Shown here in pieces: positions 18,362 through 27,075 of a DNA stretch of 64,000 bases. This DNA comes from Methylomonas sp. (GTDB lineage Bacteria; Pseudomonadota; Gammaproteobacteria; Methylococcales; Methylomonadaceae), in contig NZ_JALOBS010000012.1 of the NCBI RefSeq assembly GCF_023228165.1, forward strand, positions 86,551 to 150,550, in the 5' to 3' direction. Under the pieces are notes generated by a model. That model was not told where the DNA came from and made no database searches. It saw only the letters and a program-made list of their open reading frames with translations. Position 1 is the first letter of the stretch. Each line of letters begins with the position of its first letter. The translations under genes and the position numbers were made by a program.

Positions 18362-18952
18362 TCAGTCGTCGTGAATCAAATAGGGCGTCATCGCTTCCCA
18401 GTCTATGTCGAGGCCCGGTATTACAGCTACCGGCGTGCGGCCTTCCAGTTTAAACATATCCGGTTTGCCGTATTCGCCGTTTTGCAAGCGATACACGGTG
18501 AGAATGCGGTCGGTCGGATGCACCAGCCAGTATTCCAGCACGCCATGGCGCTCGTAAATGCGGCGTTTTTCGATCTGGTCGCGGCTGGCGGAGGCAGGCG
18601 AGAGCACTTCCACCACCCAGTCCGGCGCGCCGCGCACGCCGCGTCTGTCCAATTTGTCCGGATCGCAGACCACCAATACGTCGGGCTGCACCACCACGTC
18701 GGTTGCCTCGTCGGCCTCACCATGGCGGGGCAGGCGCACATCCAGCGGCGCCACCAACGCGCGGCAGGTTTTGCCTTGCAATGCGTTTGCGGTTTGCCGG
18801 AAAATTTCGCCGACTACATCCTGATGCGACAACAGCGGCGCCGGCGTCATTATGAATACCTCGCCATCGATCAATTCGCAGCGCACGTCGTCGGGCCAGG
18901 TCAGGTAGTCCTTATAGGTGTAATGTTTGTCTTTTTCCAGTGCAAAAGCCAT
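18362..18952 (-). CDS. Uma2-family (DUF820) putative PD-(D/E)xK nuclease
   Basis: Member of the Uma2/DUF820 family, predicted restriction-endonuclease-fold proteins whose physiological role is unsettled. Visible family sequence: YLTWPDDVRCELIDGEVFIMTPAP, then VVQPDVLVVCDPDKLDRRGVRGAPDWVVEVLSPASASRD, in which the spaced Asp, Asp, Glu form the presumed metal site, and KRRIYERHGVLEYWLVHP. The ATG at 18952 has GGAGG seven bases upstream, giving 196 residues; the frame is open further upstream, without family sequence. It lies in the bamD-thyA minus-strand run. Such genes occur in many copies in some bacteria and are not by themselves evidence of a defence system. Confidence 0.88.
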   Translation of the reverse strand: MAFALEKDKHYTYKDYLTWPDDVRCELIDGEVFIMTPAPLLSHQDVVGEIFRQTANALQGKTCRALVAPLDVRLPRHGEADEATDVVVQPDVLVVCDPDKLDRRGVRGAPDWVVEVLSPASASRDQIEKRRIYERHGVLEYWLVHPTDRILTVYRLQNGEYGKPDMFKLEGRTPVAVIPGLDIDWEAMTPYLIHDD

Positions 18953-18998
18953 GGCGGGGCCTCCAAGATCAGCGTTTGGGCAAGCATAGCACAAGCTT

Positions 18999-20219
18999 TT
19001 ATTGACCCAACAGTTTACCGCTGGCGTATTTCTGCCACCAACTTAACGGGCGGGTGATCGGTGTGGGGCAGCGGTCGTAGCCTTGATATTCTATGCCACG
19101 GAATACTTCGTTGCGCAGCCATTGATAGGCGGCGGGTGAACTTTCCTGCAAGCGCTCCGGAATTAAAATGTATTGCGCCACCAGTTCGGCCAGTTTTTCC
19201 TGAGTGTTACCGTCGTAGCGGCCGTCGTTCACTTCGTACAAATATTCGAATGCTTCGAACCATTTCGACGGCCACAAGGCCAGTTTGGCCTCGGCGATGA
19301 TTTTCATGATCTGTTCGTCGTTGGAAATCTTGTGGTACTTGTAAAAAAAATACAGGTCGTCGGTGCCGTTCCAGAAGTGAAAATTATCGATGGTATGGGC
19401 GATTTCATGCACGACGATGGGCAACCGGAAATCCACCAGATATTGCACATCTATGTCCCGGTAACTGCCGCCCTCCTTGCCTTTGTCGAATTCCTTCACG
19501 GTAAACACGATCAGGTTTTGACCGCTGAATACCTGGGCCACGGTGCGGGAGCGAAAGCCAACGCCCGGCACCAGCGTCAGCGGGTGAGTATGATCCTGCC
19601 AGATGCTGGTGTTGTAATCTTCCTGAAAGGCGTCGTGTATCAGTTCCTGAATGGCGGTGGGTTTGTCGGCGAGTTCCTTGTCCAGATTTTCAACCGGTTT
19701 GGCTTTGCTGATGTTTTGCCTTAAAAAGGCCGGGATTTTGCGAATGGCTTTTTCGAAGATGCGCAGATGATCGGCGTCGAAGCGTTTAACCTGATAGCGG
19801 TAATCCTCGCTGTGCTTGATCACGGTCTTGGTGTCGTAAAACAGTGCCAGAGCCCGCCAGGCGGCATCTTTATCGCCCCAATATTTTTCCAGTACGCACA
19901 AATCCGCCGAAATATGCTTTTCGCAATCGTCCTTATAACCGGCCAAATCCGTCAGATGCTCGGGGTTGGTGTGGTCGGTTAATACCGCCACCGCCTGTTG
20001 GCGTAGATTGGGATGGTTGTTTTCGTAAAAATGAATGATGTCCGCCAATCGTTCGGTTGGGGTGAATTGCTGTTCGCTGGTGGCGCACAGCAGCTCGGTA
20101 TTGGTCGACAGGGTGAAAAAGCGGTTTTGAAACAATGCTTGCGGGCCAGGCGTTGCCGCCAAGGAGGACAGACTGCACAGCATGATGCCGGTGGCCCATA
20201 GGGAATGAGGACCGTTCAA
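18999..20219 (-). CDS. Putative secreted zinc metallopeptidase (HEIAH)
   Basis: Roughly 406-residue exported protein with one zinc-protease signature, VVHEIAHTIDNFHFW, near residues 271-285. A downstream QEKLAELVAQYIL helix could supply the third ligand, as in gluzincins. The N-terminus is signal-like (MLCSLSSLAATPGPQA), so it probably acts in the periplasm. The start is uncertain: the TTG at 20219 sits four bases after the bamD stop and gives a longer leader, while the ATG at 20183 gives a short signal peptide. Tight spacing after bamD suggests a shared transcript, but a link to outer-membrane assembly is only inference. I do not recognise the family beyond the zinc motif. Confidence 0.75.
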   Translation of the reverse strand: MNGPHSLWATGIMLCSLSSLAATPGPQALFQNRFFTLSTNTELLCATSEQQFTPTERLADIIHFYENNHPNLRQQAVAVLTDHTNPEHLTDLAGYKDDCEKHISADLCVLEKYWGDKDAAWRALALFYDTKTVIKHSEDYRYQVKRFDADHLRIFEKAIRKIPAFLRQNISKAKPVENLDKELADKPTAIQELIHDAFQEDYNTSIWQDHTHPLTLVPGVGFRSRTVAQVFSGQNLIVFTVKEFDKGKEGGSYRDIDVQYLVDFRLPIVVHEIAHTIDNFHFWNGTDDLYFFYKYHKISNDEQIMKIIAEAKLALWPSKWFEAFEYLYEVNDGRYDGNTQEKLAELVAQYILIPERLQESSPAAYQWLRNEVFRGIEYQGYDRCPTPITRPLSWWQKYASGKLLGQ

Positions 20220-20222
20220 GCC

Positions 20223-21065
20223 TTATTTATCCAAGCCGATCGTATCCCAGGTTTCTTCCATCAAGGTCTTTTCCTTGTAATCGGCTACCGGGATACCGTT
20301 AGGGTAATTAAGCTTAAACACCCGCTCGGTATCGGCGGCCAGATCGTCCATGCCCAGTTTGGTATAGGCTTCCTGCATAATCACCAAAGCATGCGGCACC
20401 GCCGGGGTGCGCTGGTACTCTTTGACAATATGGTTGGCCCGGTTTACCGCCGCCACATAGGCTTTGCGACGCAGGTAAAAGTCGGCGACATGCACTTCGT
20501 ACATGCCTAGATTATTCCGCAAGGCCACCATGCGCAGGCGGGCGTCCGGCACGTATTTACTTTGCGGGAAACGCTGAATCAATTCCTGAAAATTATCGTA
20601 AGAATCCTTGGCGTTACCGGGGTCGCGCTGGGAGGAGTCCGTGGGCAAAAAACGGTCGATAAAGCCGATACCTCGGTTGTAATTGACCAGGCCTTTCAGA
20701 TAATAGGCATAATCAACGTTGGGGCTTCTGGGGTGGACTTTGATAAAGCGGTCCACGGCGGCCAGCGCGGCTTCCGGGTCGTCGTTTTTGTAATAGGCGT
20801 AGGCGACGTTCAATTGTGCCTGGGCGGCATAATCGCCGAACGGATAACGGGCTTCCAAGGCTTCATAAAGCGTGATGGCTTTTTGATAATGTTTATTATC
20901 CAGTGCTTCCTTGGCCTGTTGGTGAAATTTGGCATCGTCCCAGCCGACGTACTCATCTTCCTTGGCGGAATTATCCTTTTTGCTGAATATATCCAGACTC
21001 TCGCAGCCCGGCAAAAAGCTAAGCAAACTGGCGATAAAAACGGTTTTTACTAAAAGTAATCGCAT
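20223..21065 (-). CDS. bamD: Outer-membrane assembly lipoprotein BamD
   Basis: Essential lipoprotein of the BAM complex, inserting beta-barrel proteins in the outer membrane. The ATG at 21065 gives MRLLLVKTVFIASLLSFLPGC, a lipoprotein signal with lipobox LPGC (Cys21). Tetratricopeptide repeats follow: AKEALDNKHYQKAITLYEAL, AQLNVAYAYYKNDDPEAAL and VDYAYYLKGLVNYNRG. The conserved block FLPTDSSQRDPGNAKDSYDNF is diagnostic of BamD. The frame is open upstream of the chosen start but without family sequence. It is transcribed divergently from rluD with an 83-bp shared upstream region, the same arrangement seen in many gammaproteobacteria. Confidence 0.96.
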   Translation of the reverse strand: MRLLLVKTVFIASLLSFLPGCESLDIFSKKDNSAKEDEYVGWDDAKFHQQAKEALDNKHYQKAITLYEALEARYPFGDYAAQAQLNVAYAYYKNDDPEAALAAVDRFIKVHPRSPNVDYAYYLKGLVNYNRGIGFIDRFLPTDSSQRDPGNAKDSYDNFQELIQRFPQSKYVPDARLRMVALRNNLGMYEVHVADFYLRRKAYVAAVNRANHIVKEYQRTPAVPHALVIMQEAYTKLGMDDLAADTERVFKLNYPNGIPVADYKEKTLMEETWDTIGLDK

Positions 21066-21148
21066 AGAAAAGACAACACGTTGTAATATTGTGGGTTTTT
21101 TGCGGTTAAAGGCAATACCAAAGCCGCGAGTATATCTTAAAATCAACT

Positions 21149-22099
21149 ATGACGATATTAACCGAACGGGTTCCCGAACAGCTGGCTGGCATGCGCCTGG
21201 ATCAGTGTCTGGCGGAAATATTTCCCGACTACTCCCGCAGCAAGCTGCAAACCTGGCTTAAAGACGGTCGGGTTCTGGTTGACGGCGAGCAACGCAAAGG
21301 CCGAGAAAAGATGGACGGCGGCGAGGAAATCGAGCTGGATGCGGAAGCGGAGCAAGTGGTGGAATATGACGCCGAAGACATTCCGTTGGACATCGTTTAC
21401 GAAGACGAAGCGTTGCTGATTGTCAACAAACCGGCCGGGCTGGTGGTGCATCCGGCGGTAGGTAACTGGACCGGAACGCTGGTTAACGCCCTGTTGAATC
21501 ATGCGCCCAATCTCGATACGCTGCCGCGGGCCGGGATCGTACATCGTATCGATAAAGATACCAGCGGTCTGCTGATGGTGGCGAAAACCCTACAGGCGCA
21601 TAACAGTCTGGTCGAGCAGCTGCAGGAGCGCAGCATACACCGCGAATATCTGGCCTTGGTGAAAGGCTGGATGACCGCCGGCGGCACAGTCGACCAGCCG
21701 ATTGGCCGCCATCCGGTGGATCGCAAGCGCAACGCGGTACGCCGCGACGGCAAAGAAGCCGTCACCCATTACCGTTTGGAACAGCGTTTCAAACGCCACA
21801 CCCTGATACGGGTCAAGCTGGAAACCGGTCGCACCCATCAGATTCGGGTACATATGGCGCATATCAATTATCCGTTGGTCGGCGATCAAACTTACGGCGG
21901 CCGGTTTCAAATGCCTGCCGAATGTAATCCGGCCTTGGCCGAGGCCTTGCGGAATTTCAAACGCCAGGCGCTGCATGCCACCAAACTGGGACTGGATCAT
22001 CCGGAATCCGGCGAATATATGGAATGGGAGCAACCTATGCCCGAGGACATGCAAAACCTGATCAAGCTGTTGGCGGAAAATGAACTGGATCAAGCCTGA
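21149..22099 (+). CDS. rluD: 23S rRNA pseudouridine synthase
   Basis: Isomerises uridines of 23S rRNA helix 69 (1911, 1915 and 1917 in E. coli) to pseudouridine. An N-terminal S4 RNA-binding domain (MRLDQCLAEIFPDYSRSKLQTWLKDGRVLVDG) precedes the RluA-type catalytic domain with the active-site aspartate in HRIDKDTSGLLMVAK and later blocks VKLETGRTHQIRVHM and YPLVGDQTYGG. Length is 316 residues. The last 20 bases overlap pgeF, so translation is probably coupled. Head-to-head arrangement with bamD and the overlap with pgeF are the usual gammaproteobacterial order. Confidence 0.96.
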   Translation: MTILTERVPEQLAGMRLDQCLAEIFPDYSRSKLQTWLKDGRVLVDGEQRKGREKMDGGEEIELDAEAEQVVEYDAEDIPLDIVYEDEALLIVNKPAGLVVHPAVGNWTGTLVNALLNHAPNLDTLPRAGIVHRIDKDTSGLLMVAKTLQAHNSLVEQLQERSIHREYLALVKGWMTAGGTVDQPIGRHPVDRKRNAVRRDGKEAVTHYRLEQRFKRHTLIRVKLETGRTHQIRVHMAHINYPLVGDQTYGGRFQMPAECNPALAEALRNFKRQALHATKLGLDHPESGEYMEWEQPMPEDMQNLIKLLAENELDQA

Positions 22100-22802
22100 T
22101 TGGCCTTTGCCGGCACGGGTGCGGGCCGCCACGACTCTACGCAACGGCGGTGTCAGTGTCGGCAGCTATGCCGGTCTGAACCCGGCCGGCCACGTCAACG
22201 ACGACCCGGGGCATGTGCTGGCCAATCGGCGCATCATTAGAGAGATGCTGCAATTACCGGCCGAACCGGTCTGGCTGCAACAGGTGCACGGTATCGAGGT
22301 GGTGAAAGCCGATCGAGCGCATGGCCTGCCTGAAGCCGACGCCAGTTATACCGATCAAGCCGATACGGTTTGCGCGGTGTTGAGCGCGGATTGCCTACCG
22401 GTATTGTTTTGCGGTGACGACGGCGAGGTGATCGCCGCGGCTCATGCCGGCTGGCGCGGTTTGCGGGCCGGTGTTATCCAACAAACCTTATCGGCGATGC
22501 AATGCCGCGAGGTATCGGTCTGGTTAGGACCGGCTATCGGCCCGCTAAATTTTGAAGTAGGCGACGAGGTGCGGGACGCTTTTGTCTCCGGCCATTCAGC
22601 GGCTGTACAAGCCTTTAATGCCAACGGCCCCGGAAAATGGTTGGCGGATATTTATCAACTGGCGCGCCTACAGCTGGCAGCGCTGGGGGTGGAACACGTT
22701 TATGGCGGCGGTTATTGCACGGTGGCCGATGCGCGGTTTTATTCCTACCGCCGCGATGGCGCCGCCACCGGCCGGATGGCCAGTCTGATCTGGAGAGATT
22801 GA
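22080..22802 (+). CDS. pgeF: PgeF/YfiH laccase-domain protein
   Basis: Cytoplasmic multi-copper-oxidase-like-named family (YfiH/PgeF) that edits peptidoglycan precursors in E. coli and shows purine nucleoside phosphorylase/deaminase activity in some members. Zinc/active-site blocks are present: QQVHGIEVVKAD, ADCLPVLFCGDDGEVIAAAHAGWRGL with the metal-binding Cys and His, WLGPAIGPLNFEVG, and the C-terminal DARFYSYRRDG. Length is 240 residues, normal for the family. It overlaps the rluD end by 20 bp, and the ZIP transporter starts two bases after its stop, making a three-gene unit. Confidence 0.93.
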   Translation: MNWIKPDWPLPARVRAATTLRNGGVSVGSYAGLNPAGHVNDDPGHVLANRRIIREMLQLPAEPVWLQQVHGIEVVKADRAHGLPEADASYTDQADTVCAVLSADCLPVLFCGDDGEVIAAAHAGWRGLRAGVIQQTLSAMQCREVSVWLGPAIGPLNFEVGDEVRDAFVSGHSAAVQAFNANGPGKWLADIYQLARLQLAALGVEHVYGGGYCTVADARFYSYRRDGAATGRMASLIWRD

Positions 22803-22804
22803 AT

Positions 22805-23629
22805 TTGAGTACTTTATTATTAATCGTCATTTTTACCGCCATCGGCGGTATTTTGAGCGTATTGGCGGCCGGGGTGTTTTTATTGTTGCCGGAACAAAAA
22901 AGACAAAGCCTGTTGCCGCACGGCATCAGCTTTGCAATTGGCGCGTTGCTGACCGGGGCGTTTTGCGGGTTGATTCCGCATGCTTTCGAAGAAGTGGCGG
23001 CAGAAGACATGCAAATGCTGTCGGCGACCATATTGATCGGCATTTTGTTGTTTTTCGTGCTGGAGAAACTGCTGGTTTGGCGGCATTGTCATTCCAATGC
23101 CTGCGAGGCCCACGGCGAGGATTCGCACGACGATCATCACGGCCACCGCCAGCAAAACGATCAGGGTCGCCGGGTGGCCGGCATGTTCATCATTTTGGGC
23201 GACGGCATCCATAATTTCGTCGACGGCGTGTTGATCGGCGCGGCGTTTTTGACCGATCCCCAGCTGGGGATAGTGACCAGTCTGGCGGTTACCGCCCATG
23301 AAATACCGCAGGAAGTCGGCGATTTCGCCATCCTGCTGCACAGCGGCTATACGCGCGGCAAAGCGTTGTTTTATAACCTGCTGGCCAGTTTGACCACGGT
23401 GATAGGCGGTGTGTTGGCCTATTTCAGCCTCGGCAACCTGGATCATATCCTGCCTTATTTCCTCACCCTGGCGGCTTCCAGCTTTATCTACATTGCCGTG
23501 GCGGATTTGATCCCGTCCTTGCACCAAAAAACCGATATCAAGACGTCGCTGCAACAGATCGGCTTTATTCTGGCCGGGGTGGCATTGATTTTGGTGATGC
23601 AAACTATCGCGCATCGGTTCGAAGGTTAA
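22805..23629 (+). CDS. ZIP-family metal transporter
   Basis: Inner-membrane divalent-metal (zinc) importer of the ZIP family, 274 residues and about eight transmembrane helices. Metal-site motifs in the central helices are HNFVDG and HEIPQEVGDF; a histidine-rich cytoplasmic loop (HCHSNACEAHGEDSHDDHHGHR) lies between helices 3 and 4 as expected. The best start is the TTG at 22805 (LSTLLLIVIFTAIGG), with GGAGAG seven bases upstream inside the end of pgeF; no ATG fits. It is cotranscribed with rluD-pgeF. Substrate preference cannot be read from sequence; zinc is the family default. Confidence 0.9.
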   Translation: MSTLLLIVIFTAIGGILSVLAAGVFLLLPEQKRQSLLPHGISFAIGALLTGAFCGLIPHAFEEVAAEDMQMLSATILIGILLFFVLEKLLVWRHCHSNACEAHGEDSHDDHHGHRQQNDQGRRVAGMFIILGDGIHNFVDGVLIGAAFLTDPQLGIVTSLAVTAHEIPQEVGDFAILLHSGYTRGKALFYNLLASLTTVIGGVLAYFSLGNLDHILPYFLTLAASSFIYIAVADLIPSLHQKTDIKTSLQQIGFILAGVALILVMQTIAHRFEG

Positions 23630-23653
23630 ATTCAGCGAATGCAGTTGTCTGTT

Positions 23654-23673
23654 TTCAACCCGGCCGGGTTGAA
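23654..23673. repeat. Perfect 20-bp palindrome
   Basis: TTCAACCCGGCCGGGTTGAA reads identically on both strands, 24 bp after the ZIP transporter stop. It has no following T-run, so it is not a standard intrinsic terminator. It could be a protein-binding site, since dimeric regulators favour such symmetry, or a hairpin stabilising the 3' end of the rluD-pgeF-ZIP mRNA. Confidence 0.6.
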
Positions 23674-23905
23674 TCGCGGCTGCGATGTGTCATATCTCAT
23701 ATTTTTATGGCATATGCCCGATTTTTCAGCTGGATAAAAAGGGCGCTGTTCGTTAAGTTTTTGTATTTCATTGTTTTTAATGTTGGCGTGAAAAGTGGTT
23801 ATGGAACTTACACCGAGAATCGCCTAAGCACCCCGACGGTCGGTGTTTGACGGCCAATCAGTGCCGGTTCTCGTGTCTGGCATAACAACATCAAGGGTTT
23901 GAAAT

Positions 23906-24685
23906 ATGAAACAGCACATATCATTTCTGGCATTAGCCGGCATATTAGGTACCGGGTTTGCGAACACGGTCGCGGCGAATACGCTGACATTTGCCGGCAC
24001 GATCAATCAAGTTGCGGGCGGCACCTCCTTCGATACCTGGAAATTCATTATCCAGAGTGCCGGAACATTTACGGTTGATCTGGCTGCCTATGAAGCGACG
24101 CAAAGCAGCACCTCAAGCGCCGGTTACGTAAGCCATGACATCAATGGCGACGGCGAATTGACTTGGCTGGATCCCGATACTCATTTCTATCAAGACGACG
24201 GACATCTGGATGCCATTGATGCCTTGGTCCGTTGTGATGATACCCAGAACAATTGCGCGGTTTATCAGAATGGCCTTGACGCTAGCAGCAGTCCGGTCGT
24301 GGTGAACAGCCATCTACAATCCGAATCGGCATTGGACGGAACGGTACATTTTAGGCGCGATCCTTGGTTTGATACCACTTTCGCCGCCGCGGGCAATTAT
24401 CTTTTTCTGGTTGCCGATTACAGATTAACGCCGGCGGAAGCAGAAGGCGGCTACAACGGCTTCGGCGGTAGCCCCGACTCGTTTTCAGCGCCGTCGGGAT
24501 TTGTCGAACCGATCCTGGATCATGCCGATTATAAAGTGACGCTGAGTTCCGATACCCTGAATTTCTCGATCAGCGGAAATACCATTACCGTCACGGCGGT
24601 GCCCGTACCTGCCGCTTTCTGGCTATTCGGTTCCGCGTTGGTAAGCATGGGTGCAATCGGTCGCCGTAAGCCGGTTGCTGTTTAA
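23906..24685 (+). CDS. PEP-CTERM-like exported surface protein
   Basis: Exported 259-residue protein with a signal peptide (MKQHISFLALAGILGTGFANTVAA) and a C-terminal sorting signal VPVPAAFWLFGSALVSMGAIGRRK: a Val-Pro-x-Pro-Ala-Ala motif, hydrophobic helix and basic tail, the VPxPA variant of PEP-CTERM. Proteins with this tail are processed by exosortase-type enzymes and released to the outer surface or matrix. The body is Thr/Ser/Asp-rich, with a calcium-loop-like segment HDINGDGELTWLDPD and a beta-rich sequence. No enzymatic motif is seen. The upstream 276 bp contain the palindrome at 23654 and no gene. The ribosome site before the ATG is weak. Confidence 0.85.
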   Translation: MKQHISFLALAGILGTGFANTVAANTLTFAGTINQVAGGTSFDTWKFIIQSAGTFTVDLAAYEATQSSTSSAGYVSHDINGDGELTWLDPDTHFYQDDGHLDAIDALVRCDDTQNNCAVYQNGLDASSSPVVVNSHLQSESALDGTVHFRRDPWFDTTFAAAGNYLFLVADYRLTPAEAEGGYNGFGGSPDSFSAPSGFVEPILDHADYKVTLSSDTLNFSISGNTITVTAVPVPAAFWLFGSALVSMGAIGRRKPVAV

Positions 24686-24721
24686 AGCCGGGCAATTATT
24701 TCGCCGAGATTTTGTTCATAA

Positions 24722-24745
24722 GGGGCGGGTTACTTGATTCGCCCC
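24722..24745 (+). terminator. GC-rich hairpin after the PEP-CTERM gene
   Basis: GGGGCG (24722-24727) and CGCCCC (24740-24745) form a short stem with a 12-base loop, 37 bp after the stop, followed by ATCATTTT. The T-tract is weak, so this is a possible rather than certain terminator. The rest of the 388-bp gap to the GH13 gene holds no visible gene. Confidence 0.4.
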
Positions 24746-25073
24746 ATCATTTTGCTGCTCAGGTGCTCGGTAGCGGCGCCTCCGGCGGCTGCAGAAAAGT
24801 AGCGTTCCCCTGCTTGGAATTTTTGAGGAATAGGTTCGAATGGCTTTCTAAGCATGGCGCATGCAAACTTAGGATGGTGCGGGGCAGATGATTGAAAATG
24901 CAATTGACTGATATTCTTAGTTAGAAAAAACGGTTGCTTTCGTTGTTTACTGCTCGCATACTTAAGCCAATTTAAATCAGGTAGTTACGCTTATTCGCGC
25001 TTGAACGAATAGCGCAAAACCGGCAACTAGCGTGAATGATGGTCGTTGCTTTTCTTCACAATCCGGAGAGTTT

Positions 25074-27032
25074 ATGAACAGCATGCGGACCCTGACACTG
25101 GAATATATCGATAATCTCACAGCGATGGGCGGTAATCTGCTGGAGACCGGTGCCGGCGCCACTTTTCGGGTTTGGGCGCCGGCGGCTAGGGAAGTGCGTT
25201 TGCTTTGGGATTACCGCAAAACGGCTTCAGGATGGCAAAATCACCGGGAGGCCAAGCTGCAAGCCACGGCAGACGGCTATTGGGGCGGTTTTGTGGCCGA
25301 TCTTACCGCCGGTGAGCGGTACATGTTTTATGTGGTTGGGCCGGTGGGCGGTAGCGAGGGGTTAAAACGCGATCCCTATGCTCGCGAACTGAGTGCCGAG
25401 CCAATCTGGCCGGATTGTCAGTGTCTGTTGGTCGACCCGTCAACATTTCCCTGGCACGACCATGACTTTCGGCCGCCGGCCTTTGATGAGCTGGTCATTT
25501 ACCAATTACATATCGGGGTTTGGTTCATCCCGGCGGGCCGTAATAACGGTACTTTTCTGGATGTGGCCGGGAAACTGCCGTACCTGCGTTCGCTGGGTAT
25601 CAATGCCATTCAGCCATTGCCCATCGTCGAATTTCCGGGCTTGTTCAGCGTGGGTTATAACGGGGTAGATTACTTCTCGCCGGAAACCGATTACGGTGTC
25701 AAGGATGATGATCCGGCGCTGGACCGCTATCTGGCATCGGTCAATCAGTTGCTGTATGACATCAACCCTCACCTGCCCTCTTATAGGCTGCAAGATATTC
25801 AAGGGTCCGCCAATCAACTCAGAGTAATGATAGATCTTTGCCATTTGCACGGTATCGCCGTGATATTGGATGTGGTTTACAACCATGCCGGCGGCGATTT
25901 TGGCGACCAGGGTATTTATTTTTTCGACCGCAAACCCGACGACAGCCAGGACAACAGTTTATATTTTTCCGATCAAGGCTGGGCGGGCGGATTGGTATTC
26001 GCCTATTGGAACGACAAGGTCAAACAATTTCTAATCGACAATGCCAAATTTTGGTTGCAGGAATATCACTGTGATGGTTTTCGCTACGATGAAGTCAGCG
26101 TGATAAAAAATAGCGGTGGCGAACAGGGCTGGCGTTTTTGCCAGCACCTGACCGATACCTGCCGCTTTATCAAGCCGCAAGCGATCCAAATTGCCGAATC
26201 CTGGCCGGTCGAGCAGGCAGTCGTCAGCCCGACTTGGCAAGGCGGGGCCGGTTTCGATGCCGCCCAGAGCGACGGTTTGCGCGAAGCCGTGCGCGCGGCT
26301 GTTGGACAGGCCTCCGCCGGCACCGGCGCTTTAGTCGATATGGGCCGGATTGCCCGGGAAATCGCCACGCCTAATTTGGACGACAAATGGCGGGCGGTGC
26401 AATGCACCGAAAACCATGACATCGTCCGTCGGGATAGAGGCTGGCGTATCCCCAAAATCGCCGACAGCGAAAACACGCAATCCTGGTATGCCCGCAGCCG
26501 CTCGCGGGTGGCGCTGGGGTTGACGCTGACCGCCGCCGGCATTGCCCATCTGTTTATGGGACAGGAGTTTCTGGAAGATAAGCAATGGAGCGATCAACCG
26601 CATAGCGGGCATGAGCTTGGTTGGGATAACCTCGGTCAAGCCCGAGTCGATTTTCTGCGTTTTAGCCGTGAGCTGATCGCGACCCGCAATCGGCTGCCCG
26701 GTTTGAAAGGCGGCGGACTGAATGTTTTTCACGTGCATAATCGAAATCGTATTTTGGCTTTTCATCGCTGGCTGCCGGGAGCGGGGCATGATGTGGTAGT
26801 GGTGGTCAGCCTCAACGAAGTCACATTTCACGAATATCGGCTAGGGTTTCCGCTACCCGGTTTTTGGAAAGAAGAATTTAACAGCGACCTTTACGATAAC
26901 TGGATGAATCCCTGGATGGTCGGCAACGGCAAGGGTGTGTATACCTCCGGCGCAGCAATGCACGGTCTGCCGCGCTCGGCCAGTATCGCTATTCCGGCCA
27001 ATGGTCTTCTGATTTTTGCCAAATCGCAGTGA
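25074..27032 (+). CDS. GH13 alpha-amylase/branching-enzyme-type glycosidase
   Basis: 652-residue GH13 enzyme acting on alpha-1,4/1,6-glucans. An N-terminal CBM48/E-set domain (FRVWAPAAREVRLLWDY) precedes the barrel. Conserved regions: VILDVVYNHAGGDFG (region I), DGFRYDEVS with the nucleophile Asp (II), QIAESWP with the acid/base Glu (III) and CTENHDIV with the transition-state Asp (IV). An IAHLFMGQEF segment and C-terminal beta domain follow. This layout fits branching or debranching (trehalohydrolase-like) enzymes; the exact reaction cannot be fixed. The ATG at 25074 has GGAGAG just upstream; an in-frame start 42 bases earlier lacks one. No signal peptide. Probably glycogen metabolism, but no glg gene is adjacent. 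Confidence 0.88.
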   Translation: MNSMRTLTLEYIDNLTAMGGNLLETGAGATFRVWAPAAREVRLLWDYRKTASGWQNHREAKLQATADGYWGGFVADLTAGERYMFYVVGPVGGSEGLKRDPYARELSAEPIWPDCQCLLVDPSTFPWHDHDFRPPAFDELVIYQLHIGVWFIPAGRNNGTFLDVAGKLPYLRSLGINAIQPLPIVEFPGLFSVGYNGVDYFSPETDYGVKDDDPALDRYLASVNQLLYDINPHLPSYRLQDIQGSANQLRVMIDLCHLHGIAVILDVVYNHAGGDFGDQGIYFFDRKPDDSQDNSLYFSDQGWAGGLVFAYWNDKVKQFLIDNAKFWLQEYHCDGFRYDEVSVIKNSGGEQGWRFCQHLTDTCRFIKPQAIQIAESWPVEQAVVSPTWQGGAGFDAAQSDGLREAVRAAVGQASAGTGALVDMGRIAREIATPNLDDKWRAVQCTENHDIVRRDRGWRIPKIADSENTQSWYARSRSRVALGLTLTAAGIAHLFMGQEFLEDKQWSDQPHSGHELGWDNLGQARVDFLRFSRELIATRNRLPGLKGGGLNVFHVHNRNRILAFHRWLPGAGHDVVVVVSLNEVTFHEYRLGFPLPGFWKEEFNSDLYDNWMNPWMVGNGKGVYTSGAAMHGLPRSASIAIPANGLLIFAKSQ

Positions 27033-27075
27033 TTGCCGAATACTGTTGCGGCCACGCGGTTTATGTTAGCCCCAG

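Noticed and set aside
18362..18952. Uma2 gene as part of a toxin or defence system
   Set aside because: It sits in a bamD-thyA housekeeping run with no antitoxin or nuclease partner; Uma2 genes are often scattered singly.
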